A stretch of DNA of 64,000 nucleotides. Source: Klebsormidium nitens. Taxonomy: Eukaryota; Streptophyta; Klebsormidiophyceae; Klebsormidiales; Klebsormidiaceae. The notes under the pieces were generated by a model that had not been told where the DNA came from, ran no database searches, and saw nothing but the letters and a program-made list of their open reading frames with translations. The position numbers and the translations under genes are program-made. Each line of letters opens with the position of its first letter. The first letter of the stretch is position 1. Location: assembly GCA_000708835.1 (NCBI GenBank), contig DF237048.1, positions 26,608-90,607 on the forward strand, in the 5' to 3' direction. Of the stretch, positions 24,885 through 36,706 are shown piece by piece.

Positions 24885-27800
24885 CCCTTATGCACCCGGA
24901 ATGGAAGGAGTGTGCGGAATGCCTCTCACCAGAGGGCCGCTGGAGCACCCACGTGTCCACCGACAAGCCGATCTACCGCCAGGGTGACACCTTCCACATC
25001 CGCGCAGTCGTGCTGCACCCCATCACGGGGGAGCCGGTGTCAGACGAGAATCCGCAGAACCGCGCCTACGACATGAACGGCACCATACAGGTAAGATCTT
25101 GGGCCGTATGTTTCAGATGTTGCAGCTTGCCAAACGGATGGAACCTTTGAACGTCAAAGCGGGTATAGCTGGAATCCTCTCAGGGATCATGCATTTAATG
25201 TAAGAAGGAAACAGCAAGCTCTTTCGTTCGCTTCACGATTTTCGGCGTGTCTTTTCACGCTCGCATCAAGAGGACGAGTTAAGAAGCTATTGTGACTCTA
25301 ACAAGTGCTAGCTTCTTTCTCAAAAAGCATCCATGTTGTTTATAGCTCGAAATATCTTTGCACAGATAGAACGAAGAAAGGACCGTGCTGGGATATCGAA
25401 TAACGGCGTTCAAAAGACCAGCGCAACTCTCTCTTGCGCAGGTCATATCGCCAAAGGAAAGCGTGGAGGCGACTATGTACATTGACGGCCCCATGGAAAG
25501 CGTGATGTATAATAAATGGAGTGTCCCCGAAGGTCTGTCGGGGGGTGAATACACTCTTCGATACACGCCGCGCGGCTACAGCGGTATGGGTCGGAACAGC
25601 CCCCCAGCAGAGCGCAGATTTCAGATCCGCGCTTTCCGGAGCCCCAAGCTGAACGTGAGGGTGGAATTTCTGGGAAGGGGGTACGGCCCCGGGGATGAGG
25701 TCAGGGCGAAGGTGAGAAAGCAGGAGTCAGAATCATCGACAGGGTTCCAGGGGTTGAGGACTGTAGAAAAGTCGGATTGTATTAAAATTCTGGAAACCTC
25801 TATTGGGTCTCTGCAAGATATAAAACTTCACAGATATACAATGGAGCTCGTTCTGTGACGCCTGACAGTCCGGCAAAAAGGGCCCGGGGGCGCACGAACG
25901 AGCATAGAAGCCTTTAGAAGGTCTAGAATAACGCAGTATATACCTTCGTTCCTCGTTCTTTTTGAATGATATCGTTCACATGTGGAAGGGTGACAAGTCA
26001 GCAAGGCTGCAGTTCACGTGGTATCGTTCCGCGGCGGCCTCGGAAACAGACAATCTCGTACAAACAGACATTGGTCTGGCCCGTACCGTTATGATCAGCT
26101 TCTCATTCTCAAACTACAAAGGAACGCTTTGCCAAAGCGGTATGACCATCCATTGAATCTAAAATGTGCTTCTCCGTTCATTCAGCCACATTTCCACCAA
26201 TCCTGTCCGTCCAGGTCTCAGTAACCCGCGCCGAAGGCGGCGCGCCCCCGGCCGCGACTCCCGTGACGCTCTCCGCGCGCGTCGACGGTGCCCCGGTTCA
26301 CACTTCCCCGGCGGCCCTCGACGATTCGGGGGTATGCTACGTCACCTTTTCGCTCCCCCCCGAAATGAAAGAGGGCCTGGGCGCGCTGAACGCGCTCGTA
26401 TCCGACGGGGGAACCGTCGAGAGCGGCAGCAAAACGATCCCGATCGTGCTGCAGACTGTGAACTTGGAGTTCTTCCCCGAAGGCGGGGTGCTGGTTCCAG
26501 GTGGGAATCTCAATTCCAATGTTTGGAAAACTGTTTTGCAATCTGATTAGTAGCATCTGATAGCTCGTCTACAGAGACAACGATTCATGTTCAAAGCGAC
26601 GTGGATTTCTTTCAAACGAAGTGGTAAAAAATGCGCTCTTAAGATGTCTAGTTGTTCGAGAGATGCTTGCGCGAAATTCGCGAGATGCAGCCTTGACGCG
26701 AAGTTCCAAACACGAAGTAGCAGGATCTGGACGAATAGGTACTACGATTGAAAATAACGATATCATTAAGCCGCTACCTTTCTATTCAGGATCTGATAAC
26801 ATCAATCATACCGGCACAGGTCTCGAGAACCGGGTCTACTTCGAAGCGCGCGACCCAACAGAGGAGCCCGTCGACATCGCTGGAGAGGTGTGGGCGGTCG
26901 GTGGGAATGCGCCCCTTGCCACCTTTGCCGCAGTCCACGAAGGCTGTGGAAATTTCGTATTCACACCGATCGCCGGTCAGGCGTACGAGGCCCGCATTAC
27001 CAAACCGGGCAACATCAAGAAACCGGTGCCGTTGCCAGCGGTAGAGGAAGCGATCGCGGACGGGCTGCCACGTGTCGTTCTGCGAGTGGACGGTTTAGCC
27101 GATGCGGAGATGGCCGAGGTGGAGAAACCTCCAAACCCCGAGGAGTTTGCGGTCGACGTCACCGTCGCGAGCGCGGCCGCGGCGCTCTTTCGGGTCGTTC
27201 TGTACAAGCGCGAGGTCGCCCTCGACAGCAAGGACGCGGTGATCCTCTCCCCGGGGGGGTCCAAGAAGCTGTCGCTGCACCCCCCAGGACCGGAATACGC
27301 GGGCGTCCTGCGGGTGACCGTCTTCGCAGAGGACGGCGACGATTGGACGCCCGTCGCGGAGCGGCTCCTTTACCGCGTGCCAGAGAAAAATCTCCACGTG
27401 GCAGTCTCTGGTGGCTCCAGCGCGAGCGGCGGGGGGGACTGCGTCCCTGGGGAAAAGGCCCGGGTGGAGGTGGCGGTAACGGATGCGGCAACGGGGGAGC
27501 CGGTTACCGGGGCCGTGGTGGGGTTAAGCGTGGTGGACAACAGTAACCTGGAGCAGGTGGAGCCGCGCAGGCGGCCGCCGCGCCTGCCCGCGATGGCGCT
27601 GCTCGAGGACGAGGTGCGGCGCCCAAACCCTTCAACCCCTTAACCCCTTGAAAATAAAACTCTTAACCCTTAACCCTTAAATACTCTTACACTCTTGAAC
27701 CGGTTAAACCTTTAACCCTGAATCCTTACACCTGTAAGCATTCAAACCGTTGGACCTTCGAATTTTACAGGCGGCGTGGCCGAAAGCATCCGCACCGGCA

Positions 27801-30800
27801 ACCATCTCAACGGTAGAAACAAAAACTTTGATGACCCGTTCAACTTTGATGATCCGTCCGGTCGCAAAGGCTTGGAAGCTGAAGCGCTTCAATTCTGTCA
27901 GCCGCGAAGCCTAAACTTCGACAGTTTTCGTTGTTCGGGCTCTTGTTTCAAAACCGCTTGTGGCACAATGGGGAAAGCGCACGAGACGGGCACGAGAACC
28001 GTTTAAGCCGCTCTAGTTGCTGGAGAGAATTCGACCCGGGCCATGACAAAATCTCGCGGTGTTGAGAACGAAGTCAGCGTTCCACTTTCGGCCACGAAGG
28101 TCTTTGGCCTGGAATCCAGAGTCGTCCGTATCTATTTCTTCAGCGGTTATCACATCGTTCGAGAAGATACATGTTTGGTGCCAAAGAAACGGTTCGGCCT
28201 GGTTAAGATCTAGTGGACCTACTTCTAGCTTGGATCAACCTTCGCAGAAGTGGCTAGCGATCGATCGGCTCTGCTCCTTGTGACAGGTGGCGCACCTGGA
28301 TGACTCCGGCGCGTACATCGACGGCTCGGATCTTCCCGGCGGCTCAGACCCGTCCCTGGCCGTCGATCTTCTGCTGGGCACCCAAGGCTGGCGCCGCTTC
28401 CTGTACCGTGACCCCCTGGAAAAGCTGCTCGAAAACGGTATCGAAGACCAAGGCCAAAAGGTACGGACCTTATCAAGAGTCTGGTGACGTCATGTCAAAG
28501 TCCCGGGAGCGATCTGCCTTGTCTTTCCTGCGGCCTGTTGGGATCGAAGCTAAGAGATCAAAGGCATAGACTTGTCAAAAGCGTCGCAAGAGGATGAGAT
28601 GCAGAAATGATTTGGCCATTTGGGTTTCGCCACCCAGCCTCTGCCGCTTGGCATCGTTCTCGAAGCGAAAAATGTAAACCGTTGCCTCTTCTGCTAATCC
28701 AACGCGGCACGAACCGATTGTGGTTGATCAGTTTTGTTTGAAGTCTCAGAAACTCACTGCTCGCAAGAAACAAACGGAACTGTGCGAGACGTGCATCAAG
28801 TAGTGAAGTTGTTAGTGGGTCGGTAACTCTGGAAACACGAGCTGCAAGTTTTTGCTAGCACTCTGTCAATATCCTCTTGCAGAAGCCACAAATAATGCAT
28901 CAAGAGCGGATGAAGTACATTCAGGGACTGTACAGGGGAGTCAGGGTACCCGGCCAGGGATCGAAACAACGCTTGCACACTGCAAAACAGTTGCGTCGTA
29001 CAAGGCGTAACACTCGAGTCGTCGAGGCTTCAGCCAAGACCAAGCAAAACGCTCGTTCTCATTCAGCGCATCTTTGTCCTGACACTCGATCGTGCATCAA
29101 AAAGCGTAAACAGCACAGCGCCACATCTGACATCTGACAGGAAAGCATCAAAATAACCAGTAAAAGAAGAAAATGAACGAGAGTTTGCTGCTTTTTTTGG
29201 CAGGCGAAGGCGCAGCGCGCGGCCGGCGTGCGCGTCAACAAGGATCCGTACGGTCACTCGTACTACCAGGGGATGGCCCCGGGCGCAGCTTTTGGCGCGA
29301 GCGCGGGCGCGGTCGGAGGAGCAACGGAGGACGAGGAAGATGAAGACATGGGGTTCAGCTTGTACGATGCTGATGAGTGAGACATCTGAACCCTTTCTTG
29401 TATGTTCGTCGCGAGGTCAAGGTCTATGATATTGAGGAGTTAGGTAAACCCTTTCTTGTATATTCGTCGCGGGAGTAAGGTTGCAGTTACACGAGATCTT
29501 GCCCGATCAGAAATTGGAGGTGATAAAGTACTTGAGTTGTTGTGTCCCACGTCTAGGGTCTACGAGCGAAGGGCTGAACATTTTTGAATCCTCTTTTTAG
29601 CTTTGATGCCAACGCAACTCAAAAATACGCTACTGTAGAGCAGACGGGGTCTGAAATCGGCAATCATCCAAATACTTAAATTCTCAAGTCGTAAAAGTCC
29701 ACAAGAATTGTTCTACGTATTCCATTCCCGATCAAGCGGCTTCCGGGAAAGACCTAATTTGTGCCTCGACCTCAAAATGTACAAATCAAATTACATCAGA
29801 ATGTTTGGGTCTCCAACCAGAAGATAAGCAGAGCGCGGACAATGCCGTTTCAGCTCACTGAAACGGCAAGTTCGGTCTTTTCGTCCTCTGCAACCGCAAT
29901 CGCAATCGCACCCTATAACCGCACTCCTCGCCTTGTTTCCGCAGGTCAGTCGGCCTTCAAGGCGTCCAGAGTGTTTGGAGCCTCCCAGATGATGGGATAT
30001 ATAGCTTCTAGGCAAGAATAGAGACTCGACCATTTTCTATGATACATTATTTTGTAGTCTTACCGTTGGATCTAATGTCCGCTTTTTGACGCACTAACCA
30101 AACATGCAACAAAAGAAGACACTAATCAATGAAACAATAAAAACACACTGAGATAAGATGAAACAATGCTTTCTGCAGGTCAGCACGGCCGGCCGGTCTT
30201 TTGGGCGCCGTCTTGGGCCGTCGCACGCCGACTCCAGCAGCAGGCTCGACCGGTCCCTCGCCCGGTGACGCTCCCCCGGTCACATCCCCCGATGAGCAGA
30301 ACTTGCCGGAGTGGGCGGGGAATGTCCCCGAGCAATCTGAGGAAGGGGCTCAGGCAGCAAAGGATGAGGGCGACCTGGAGTTTCCATTTGCTGATCTGGA
30401 CGCTGACGTGGATCTCGATGAGGAGGACGAAGCTGACGTGGAAGGTGAGGACAAGTCTGGATAGACTCGACGAGATTCTTGTGTGCATTCATCACTTGGA
30501 TTTACGGTCCCTTGTCACAGTTGTGCATCCGATGCTTCGAAGCGGACTGTTTACGTTTGACTGCCCAACCCACAACTGAAGAAAGCCTGAGGTTTTGAAA
30601 TCTCAAAGACCGGTAGTGCTTCTCTTCGCGCAATCGCAAGCGAGGCAACCGCCGACTCCGAAAGGGCAAATCTGGGTTTCTCTGAGAACAATCTTCAGAT
30701 GGTTGAAGTAAACCAGACGACCCGACCGCGAACCAGATCCGCTGTAAAGCGGAGTAGGCTTTCCCACCGGCTGTTTATTTGTTCTTTTTCCACCACCAAA

Positions 30801-33800
30801 CTTCTATGTAGATTGCCTCCTTGCGCGAGAACCGGTTTTCGAGATTTCCCTTTTCCTGTGCCGCAGCGGAGCGCGCGAAGAAGCAACAGCGGATTCGCGC
30901 TTCCGTCAGAGTCTTTGCTCACGAGCGACAATCCACAAAGAAGCTGCACCAAGCATACCTGAGGTAAACCGCCGCTTTCGTCAATGTCAGCACCTTTTCG
31001 AAATAGTATCTGAACAGTTGACGTCTTGGACAGTATTCTCATTGTTGACTTCTTGGACCGCAATCGTCGCTTTCAAGAGCTGCTCTTAGGGATGATCTCC
31101 TTCTCTCAACAATCAGACCCGGAAAGATTGCACAACGGTCAAATATCCGCAATTTCCAACATTTATGTTCTTCTCCCAGAACCTTGTGACGACCTATTGT
31201 CCACTCAGACAATCTCTCTAGAGATCATTCAAGGAGTTCAGGTAGTTACGCTTTCCAAGCCGTTCCCGTTCCGCTCCTTCGTTCCGCCGCCCTGCCTTCG
31301 TAGGTTGACTAATCTGCAGGCCGCGAATCGTCACGGATCCTGGCTTCAGCTATTTGATGCCCTTATTTGTTTCCTGGTTCAAGGACGGGTCCATTACGAG
31401 GAAAGCAATCAAAACTTCCCTTCGTTGAAGAGCGAGACTCATTCGAACGCTTTTTGCTTGTTCCTTTGTCACCCGTGATTGATCCTCGAACGTAAATCAT
31501 TACAATTGGTTTTGTTGAATTAAGGGCTGACTTTTGCATGATAAACTCCTGCAGGAGCATCCGCCGGTCTGACTTCACGGAGACGGTCTACTTCGCCGCA
31601 TCCCTAGTTACCGACGCGCGCGGCCGCGCGGCCGCGGAGTTCGACCTGAGCGACTCCATTACGTCCTTCGCCGTCATCGCCGACGCCCACAAAGCCGTCG
31701 AATTCCAAACCGAGGGCGAAACCATTACCACCACCGTTACCAGGAACGGCACGACCGTTAAGGCGACCGCGAAGGGATCCTCCCGGACCGTCCGCACGTC
31801 GGCGCTCGGCGCGTCGAACGGGGTCTTCAAGATCCGGTCGGTGAAGCCGTGGATGCCAAGTGCCCCCTGGAGCTCACGACGACCGACCGGGTGCTCCTAC
31901 CGGTCACTCTGACCAACGTGACGTCAGAGAACGTCACGGTGGCGGCTAAGGTGGGAGTGCGGGGGCCTCTGTCGCTGGAAGCAACGGAAGAGATCACCGG
32001 CGGGGCGCCAATGGACGTCGACGCCCCAGGGGATCCCCCGGCCACTTCCACAACGCTGAAGCAGACTCTGGAGGGCGCCGAAAGCGTCCGGGAGATCGTC
32101 CGATTCGTCGCGGGGGGGGCCGCTCTCACGGCGGCGTCTAAGGCCAATCCTGACGAGCCCACCCCCCTGGCGCGGGGATCGGTGACGGTAAACGCCGCGG
32201 CTTCGGTTCGGGGGGGTCCGAAGAGGGGCGGCCAACTGCACAAGGATAGCGTCAAGAGAACGTTTGCGGTGTCGCCGAAAGGATTTCCCCAGGAGCAGTC
32301 AGTTGGCGGAATGCTCAAGCCCGGAGGGGAAAATAGAGTGGGCGGGGAGTTTGCGCTGCCGGAGGACACGCAACCGGGGAGCGTGGTGACGTCAGTCACG
32401 GTGTTCCCGTCGCCAGTGAGTCTGTTTCTGCTCGCGCCATCTTTCGTGAGGCATGACGATAAATCAAGTTACATACCACCAACTTTGCGGCTCAGGCTGA
32501 ATGGTCGTGCTTTATTCATCTCACGGAGGCGTCCAGTCCCGTGCCTAGTTCCCTGATCTACCCTCACTTCGTCCTCGAAACCCTTCTCTTCTCAATGCAA
32601 CATTTCTCTCTGATACAACAAAGCGGATCTTATAGCCTCGAATGAACTTCCTGATCTTTCTTCAGAATCTTATCGACACTTTCCGTCCTGAAAACAGGTG
32701 CCCATGTGATTGTCGATGACTCCCGGGATCCTGTTCGCAATCTCGCTGAAAGAGACCCGCTTATGCCTTGCGCCAATTCCGCAGAAGCAGACCGTAGAAG
32801 TTCCTCGTCTTTTCCAGGTGGCAAGCCTGACGAGCGCCGCGCAGGCTCTCGTCCGCGAGCCGTACGGCTGCTTCGAGCAGACGTCAGCAGCCGTGTTCCC
32901 CAACGTCATGGCGCAGCAGTACTTCAAGACGCACCCCGGGGCGTCGCCAAAGCTTATGGAGAAGTCGTATATGCTATTGGGCTCCGGCCTGGAGCGGCTG
33001 AGGGGATTCGAGGTGGAAGGGAGCGGCGGTTATGACTGGTTCGGAAAGGCGCCCGCGCACGAGGCGCTGACCGCATATGGGCTGCAGCTGTTCACGGATA
33101 TGGCGCAGGTAGGAGCCCGTATATCCGTTGGGTAAGCTCTTATGTATCTTTTCCAGAGAGGATTCTGCGCGGAGTGGCTTTTGGGCCGGTAGCATCGGTT
33201 TCAAGAGCACTTCGCATCTTGCAGATAACTGTATGGATTGCGAAAGCCGAAACAATTGTTTTAGTTACATTGCCGGCCTCGTAGGTGATAACTCGTTCCT
33301 GCGCAATACTGAGCAAAACGGTGGCTCAACAATTCGTCAGCGTACGTCACGGCTGTTGACATCTTTTTCGAAGTTCGTTACAGGAGACACGGACTGAATA
33401 AACAGAAGGCAGCGCCGCTTGTCTACGCTGGTGTTCTGCTCAGGTCCGCTGAGGTTCCAAAGTGTCGAATCCAATCGGTAGCTAGAACCGGTCGCCACGA
33501 AACTCCCGGGCCCACTCGGGCCTGTTTGGTCCCGGCTCCATGCCCTTCAATGTTCTTTTCTGCTGCCTTTGTTGTTCCGCTGCGAATAAGTTTGTAGTGA
33601 CTCCCGCAACCGTTCCGCAGGTCTACCCCGTCCCGAAAGACATGATCCGCCGGACTCGCGACTGGCTCCTGAGCCGCAAGAACGACACCACGCGCGCGTT
33701 CAACATGCATACGTATACGGTGTGGGGCGGAGTCGGCGCGGCGCCTGCTGACGTCAACAACGCCTACATCGTGTGGTCGCTGACGTGTGCCAACATGGGC

Positions 33801-36706
33801 GACAGCCTGGAGCCGCAGGTAGACTAATTCTAAAGTTTGCTCTGTTGAAACACTTGTGGTCTTCAGAGACCAACAATCAAATCAGCCCAAAGTCTAACAT
33901 TCACATCGGAAACCTAACATTTTAGCACAGACTCTGAATTTCGAAACCTGAAACTCAGCTCCCAGTGCCAGGATCCAAGCTCTCAACGTCAGATGCGGGA
34001 ACTCTCAAGCTTTGCGATCCAGAACCTCTCAGAGTACGTTTCAGAAAGGGAAAGATAATACAAACCGCTTCTTGCTCTTCGCGCTTTGTTACAAGCAGTC
34101 CACCGTCCCGCTCAATACTGCCTCTCGAACGTCCGCTCTATGTGCAGATTGCCAGCCTAGTGGAGCAAGCGGCGACCAACAAGGACCCGTACTTTGTTGC
34201 CATGGTCGCCGACACGCTCTACAAGGTGGGGCGCAAGGATGAGGCGGGACAGCTGGCACGTGGCCTCCAGAAGCACCAGGTAAGAGACGTGTCGTACCGG
34301 AAGCAAGTACCGAAACCTGAAACCTTCATTCCATACCGGTTTGCTCCCTTCTTCAGAAGGACTTCGCGATTGGTACCTTCGAAGCAAGAAAAAACGTTTC
34401 AGAGGCAGAGGAACCTTTCTTGTGAAGATGGACGAAGGTTAGCCGTCGCCCTTCCCAGCTCATCTTGTAGTGCTTGACGAGTTTGATACGTTGTTCCATG
34501 TTCGCGTCCGTTTCGCGACGGGCACATTCGACGCACAGATTCTGTGACATATCCCGGTCTTGAGACTCATATTCCTTATCTAAAGTGACTCTGCAAAAAC
34601 ATGGGGACTTATTGCCAGGATGTTAGAGAGGAAAAAGATCCCACAAAGCTTCTACCTGAAGCGGATTCTATCTTCAGTCTTCCGCAACTTTTCACGACCC
34701 TACTCGAATTTTCGAAACTTCTGGACCCGCAACCCTTACACCCCGAACTCTGCAGAAGGCCGACGGTTCCGTCCGTGGCGCCACGACGTCAATCACGCGC
34801 TCGGGCGGCGACTCCCTGCTCGTCGAAACCACTGCCCTGGTCGCCCTCTGCTGGCTGAACGACGTCGAAACCTTCGGCGCGGCCGCGCGTCGCGCGATCG
34901 ACTGGATTGCAACTAGGTGCGCGGGCGGCAGATTCGGATCCACGCAGGCGACCGTGCTCGCGCTCAAAGCGATTGTGCGCTATGACGTCGCGGTGACGTC
35001 AGCGCGCGCGCCCGGGACGGTGCACTTGGTCGTGGACGGGGAGCGCGTGGAGAGCATAGCGTATGGCGCGGGAGCGGTGGGCGCCATAGCATTTGGGGAC
35101 GTGGCGCCGCGGATGAAGGCCGATGGGCGCGCGCGGAATGTGGAGGTGGAGATGGAGGGCGGGGCGCTTATGCCGTGCGCGATCCAGGTGACTTCATAGC
35201 GCATACAACCCTCTTCTCTCGCGCAGAACCGCTGTAAGCCAAGCGTTGCTTTTTATTGGAAGCGGACTTTGTTCGCGTGGGCGCATCCTAGAAGCGCCGG
35301 CGAGCGTTTCAATTCAGGCCCTTAGGCACCAGAATAACCCAATAGATGTCTCTGGCAAAACGCCAAGGGCGTCAACAATCCATCTCTTAGATTCACTTAA
35401 CTCATCAGAAGGTGATTGACTCCACTTCATTTTAGTAAGATCCTTTGATGCTACGTCTCTGGTCATATGGTCATGTTCCGCGTGTAACATTTGGCAACCC
35501 ACCCGCTCCGTTTCCGCTCCAGCTCCGCTACCACTCGGAGCGGCCCCCCTCCGCGGCCGCGGATGCAGTCGCGCTGCGCGTCGCGCTGGCGCAGCCGGCC
35601 GCCCGGGATGGCGACCTCGTCGAGGTTTTGGTGACTGAGAAACCAGACGAGGCGCTTCCGATCCGCCCAATGACATTCCGCTTTCCGCCGCAGGTCCGCT
35701 ACCACTCCGAGCGCCCCCCTTCCGCGCCCGCGGCCGCGGTCGCGCTGCGGGTCGCGCTGGCGCAGCCGGCCGCCCGGGAGGGCGACCTCGTCGAAGTCCT
35801 GGTGACCCTGAATAATACAAAACCAGACGAAGAGCTGCCCATGACGGTCGCCATCGTCGGCCTGCCGGGGGGCCTCGAGCCGCGGCACGACCAGCTCAAG
35901 GAGCTCGTGACACGTGGCGACGTCGCGTTTTACGAGGTATGGATCCTGCAACTCCCGGAAGCTCTCGGCTCTTTCGCCAGGGAGCTCAGTAATTGCCAGG
36001 TATCTTTGGTGGAAGGACAACGGAGCAAGTAAGCGGATCACTGCATTGGGGTGTCCTCCACGTCGGCTAGGAGGAGGTGCATTCAAGTGAAGCGTGGTCA
36101 TTCCAGCATGGCAGATAGGTGCATGATTGCACGAAAGAGCCGTCCAAGCGCTCAAGTCCGTTCTCTCGTCGACGCGGGAAGATGCGGTTTCCCTAAATTG
36201 GCTGAGGCCTCCGCTTCTTACTGCGTTGTTGACACTCCGCTGAAGATACTGCGCTGTTAACGTCACGCCACTCATCTTCGAATACACCTGAACGTCCGAT
36301 GGGCACGTTTCTTGGCGTCCTTATCGTTCTCTCCAACCGGAGCTTCCCTTGAATCTGGCATCTGTTACCAAGCCGTCACCTACTCGCAAGAATCATTCAG
36401 TCCTCCAATCTCGCATCTGTTATCAAGCCATCACCTACTCGCAAGAATCATTCACTCCGCCAAGACGAGAAGAAGGAGCAGGTCCCTCAAAAGCTCCACT
36501 GTCCTTTTTGATTGCAGATCCGCGGCCGTGAGGTCATCTTCTACTGGCGCGCCCTGGCGGCCAATCAGACGGTGGCGCTGCGCGTGGAAACGACGGCCGC
36601 GGTTCCGGGCGAGTACATCGGTCCCGCGTCGAGAGCGTATCTCTACTACACAGATGAGCTAAAGACGTGGGCGGAACCCCTGAAGTGCAGCATCGCCCCA
36701 AAGTAG
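24885..36706 (+). CDS. alpha-2-macroglobulin family protein, bacterial type, with CxEQ thioester
   Basis: Exons: 24885-25090, 25442-25711, 26215-26500, 26820-27613, 28287-28460, 29204-29376, 30179-30444, 30867-30963, 31555-32415 (one-base frame break near 31857), 32818-33108, 33621-33818, 34148-34279, 34756-35187, 35694-35936 (or from 35523) and 36518-36706 (TAG). Together they give about 1,590 residues. In order: macroglobulin MG domains (STDKPIYRQGDTFHIRAVVL, then GGEYTLRYTP), the block LLLGTQGWRRF, two acidic linker exons that may be the bait region, an RVFAH-type segment, DFTETVYFAASLVTD, DSITSFAVIADAH, the thioester domain with REPYGCFEQTS, TED helices (TQATVLALKAI) and a C-terminal domain ending RAYLYYTDELKTW. 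The block order and the ending match bacterial A2M proteins rather than animal ones. The family traps proteases through bait cleavage and thioester coupling; that role is inferred here. N-terminal exons and any signal peptide are unresolved. Confidence 0.88.
27630..27725 (+). repeat. degenerate AACCCTT-type telomere-like tract in an intron
   Basis: Repeated ttaaccc/aaccctt units (for example cttaacccttaacccttaaa) fill the first part of the intron after exon 26820-27613. Confidence 0.6.
29365..29480 (+). repeat. tandem duplication across a splice donor, period 58 bp
   Basis: aaccctttcttgtat(g/a)ttcgtcgcg occurs at 29389 and 29447. The similarity extends leftward over the exon end (GATGA|gtgaga against gaggagttagg), so the copied unit includes the 3' end of exon 29204-29376 and its donor. 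Confidence 0.6.
29843..29868. repeat. perfect 11-bp hairpin with 4-base loop
   Basis: TGCCGTTTCAG at 29843-29853 and CTGAAACGGCA at 29858-29868 are exact reverse complements around CTCA. It lies in a macroglobulin intron. Confidence 0.6.
35507..35840 (+). repeat. in-frame tandem duplication of an exon head, period 171 bp
   Basis: The unit consists of an intron end (ccg-tttccg-c-cag) plus about 50 codons. It occurs with exon boundaries at 35523 and 35694. Both copies begin RYHSERPPSA and continue through VALRVALAQPAAR and GDLVEVLVT to KPDE. The offset is exactly 57 codons and no stop intervenes, so the upstream acceptor would add 57 residues in frame. Between the two heads I count about nine synonymous codon changes and four amino-acid changes, plus a short in-frame gap (LNNT reduced to E). 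Confidence 0.85.
36358..36466 (+). repeat. direct tandem duplication, period 55 bp
   Basis: gcatctgtta-caagcc-tcacctactcgcaagaatcattca occurs at 36358 and 36413, in the last macroglobulin intron. Confidence 0.8.

Noticed and set aside
29946-30010. Acceptor-like gcag followed by GTCAGTCGGCC, similar to the start of exon 30179
   Set aside because: Similarity is limited to about ten bases, the frame after it does not fit the required phase, and no donor follows; not counted as another exon-head duplication.
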